A DNA stretch of 21,548 nt, taken from positions 1 to 21,548 of the forward strand of contig JABMMY010000180.1 in the NCBI GenBank assembly GCA_013205415.1. Reading direction: 5' to 3'. Numbering within the stretch: position 1 is the first letter of the stretch; every line of letters starts with the position of its first letter. A program made the translations under genes and the position numbers. Source of the stretch: Deltaproteobacteria bacterium (lineage in GTDB: Bacteria > Bdellovibrionota > FAC87 > UBA2466). Under the pieces are notes generated by a model, which saw nothing but the letters and a program-made list of their open reading frames with translations, ran no database searches and was not told the DNA's origin. This document shows, one piece after another, positions 21,251 through 21,548 of this stretch.

Positions 21251-21548
21251 CTATTTTTGTGATTCCAAGATTTCATAATCCCGAATTTTCAAACCCAATT
21301 TTTCAGGAAAATAGGATAAACCCCACTGGAGATGGGCCTCAGGAAGTGTGCCTATGACCTCCAATAGATAGATTCTCACCGAACACCGTTTTTGCTGAAC
21401 CAAACTCATGGCGAGAGTTTTTAAACGTTCTATTTTTTGGGGTGCAATAAACCGTGAAGGTAAATATTTTTCATTCGATCTGCCACGCACCTCAATAATA
21501 ATTAGGGTGTTTTTATTTTCGTCCCAAGCCAAACAATCTATCTCCCCC
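21251..21548 (-). CDS. yraN: YraN/UPF0102 endonuclease-like protein, partial (N-terminus outside)
   Basis: The frame runs off the window end, and its first visible residues are GEIDCLAWDENKNTLIIIEVRGRS. GEIDxxAxD and IIxEVR are the core of the UPF0102/YraN family, a PD-(D/E)xK nuclease fold. The third active-site residue (usually Lys in EVK) is Arg here. The rest (IERLKTLAMSL, SVRIYLLEV) continues the family pattern to a normal C-terminus at 21251. About 25-30 N-terminal residues are missing. The role of YraN is not settled. It is transcribed toward the exported genes, 137 bases away. Confidence 0.85.
   Translation of the reverse strand, partial: GEIDCLAWDENKNTLIIIEVRGRSNEKYLPSRFIAPQKIERLKTLAMSLVQQKRCSVRIYLLEVIGTLPEAHLQWGLSYFPEKLGLKIRDYEILESQK

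Overview
The window looks like a chromosomal stretch of a moderately AT-rich Gram-negative bacterium. Several exported proteins carry plain Sec signal peptides. The gene set (tRNA-Ser, rsmI, yraN, thioredoxin, cystathionine beta-synthase, periplasmic MsrB-MsrA fusion, STAS protein, HNH endonuclease) and the style of the exported hypotheticals would suit Bdellovibrionota or another former-deltaproteobacterial group. No rRNA or ribosomal protein is present, so this placement is inference.

Layout. (1) 30-2842 is a GC-richer block. It starts at the 3' end of a tRNA-Ser(GGA) and ends at a short copy of the tRNA-end motif at 2828-2842. It carries a type IV-like toxin-antitoxin pair (AbiEi_2-type antitoxin plus GSU2403-like nucleotidyltransferase) behind a highly symmetric operator, and a stranded EF-hand/FG-GAP-like protein gene. 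Just inside each end is a similar array of helically phased short repeats. I read the block as a small tRNA-targeted integrative element or remnant without its own integrase. (2) 2887-6485 is an AT-rich minus-strand operon for 5-oxoproline (pyroglutamate) use, pxpB-pxpC-pxpA plus an NRAMP-fold transporter that lacks the metal-binding motifs. It looks acquired, perhaps from Bacteroidota. A broken C-terminal coding fragment lies behind it (6563-6724). (3) 6803-16622 is the more ordinary backbone. It holds a secreted Tgl-like transglutaminase and a GT4 glycosyltransferase, then cystathionine beta-synthase, then thioredoxin with a small SpoT/MESH1-like HD protein. Next is a minus-strand operon (rsmI, an exported beta-rich protein, HNH endonuclease), and divergent from it a STAS protein coupled to a class-C-like serine hydrolase. 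A small exported protein and a periplasmic MsrB-MsrA fusion close the region. (4) 16680-18195 holds a second, unrelated AbiE-type module whose toxin gene is frameshifted. (5) 18255-21548 has a nitrilase-superfamily amidohydrolase, two exported proteins of unknown function, and the C-terminal part of a YraN/UPF0102 protein running off the end.

The most noteworthy points are: the phased repeat arrays and att-like ends around the tRNA-Ser block; the four-half-site operator; the NRAMP-fold transporter with DPGN and MPH motifs lost inside a pxp operon; a Tgl-family protein with its catalytic Glu apparently replaced; an alarmone-hydrolase-like HD protein with a degenerate catalytic site; and a one-base frameshift in the second AbiEii toxin. 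No stretch longer than 300 bases is empty. The gaps at 1873-2078, 2685-2740 and 16623-16679 show no recognisable gene.
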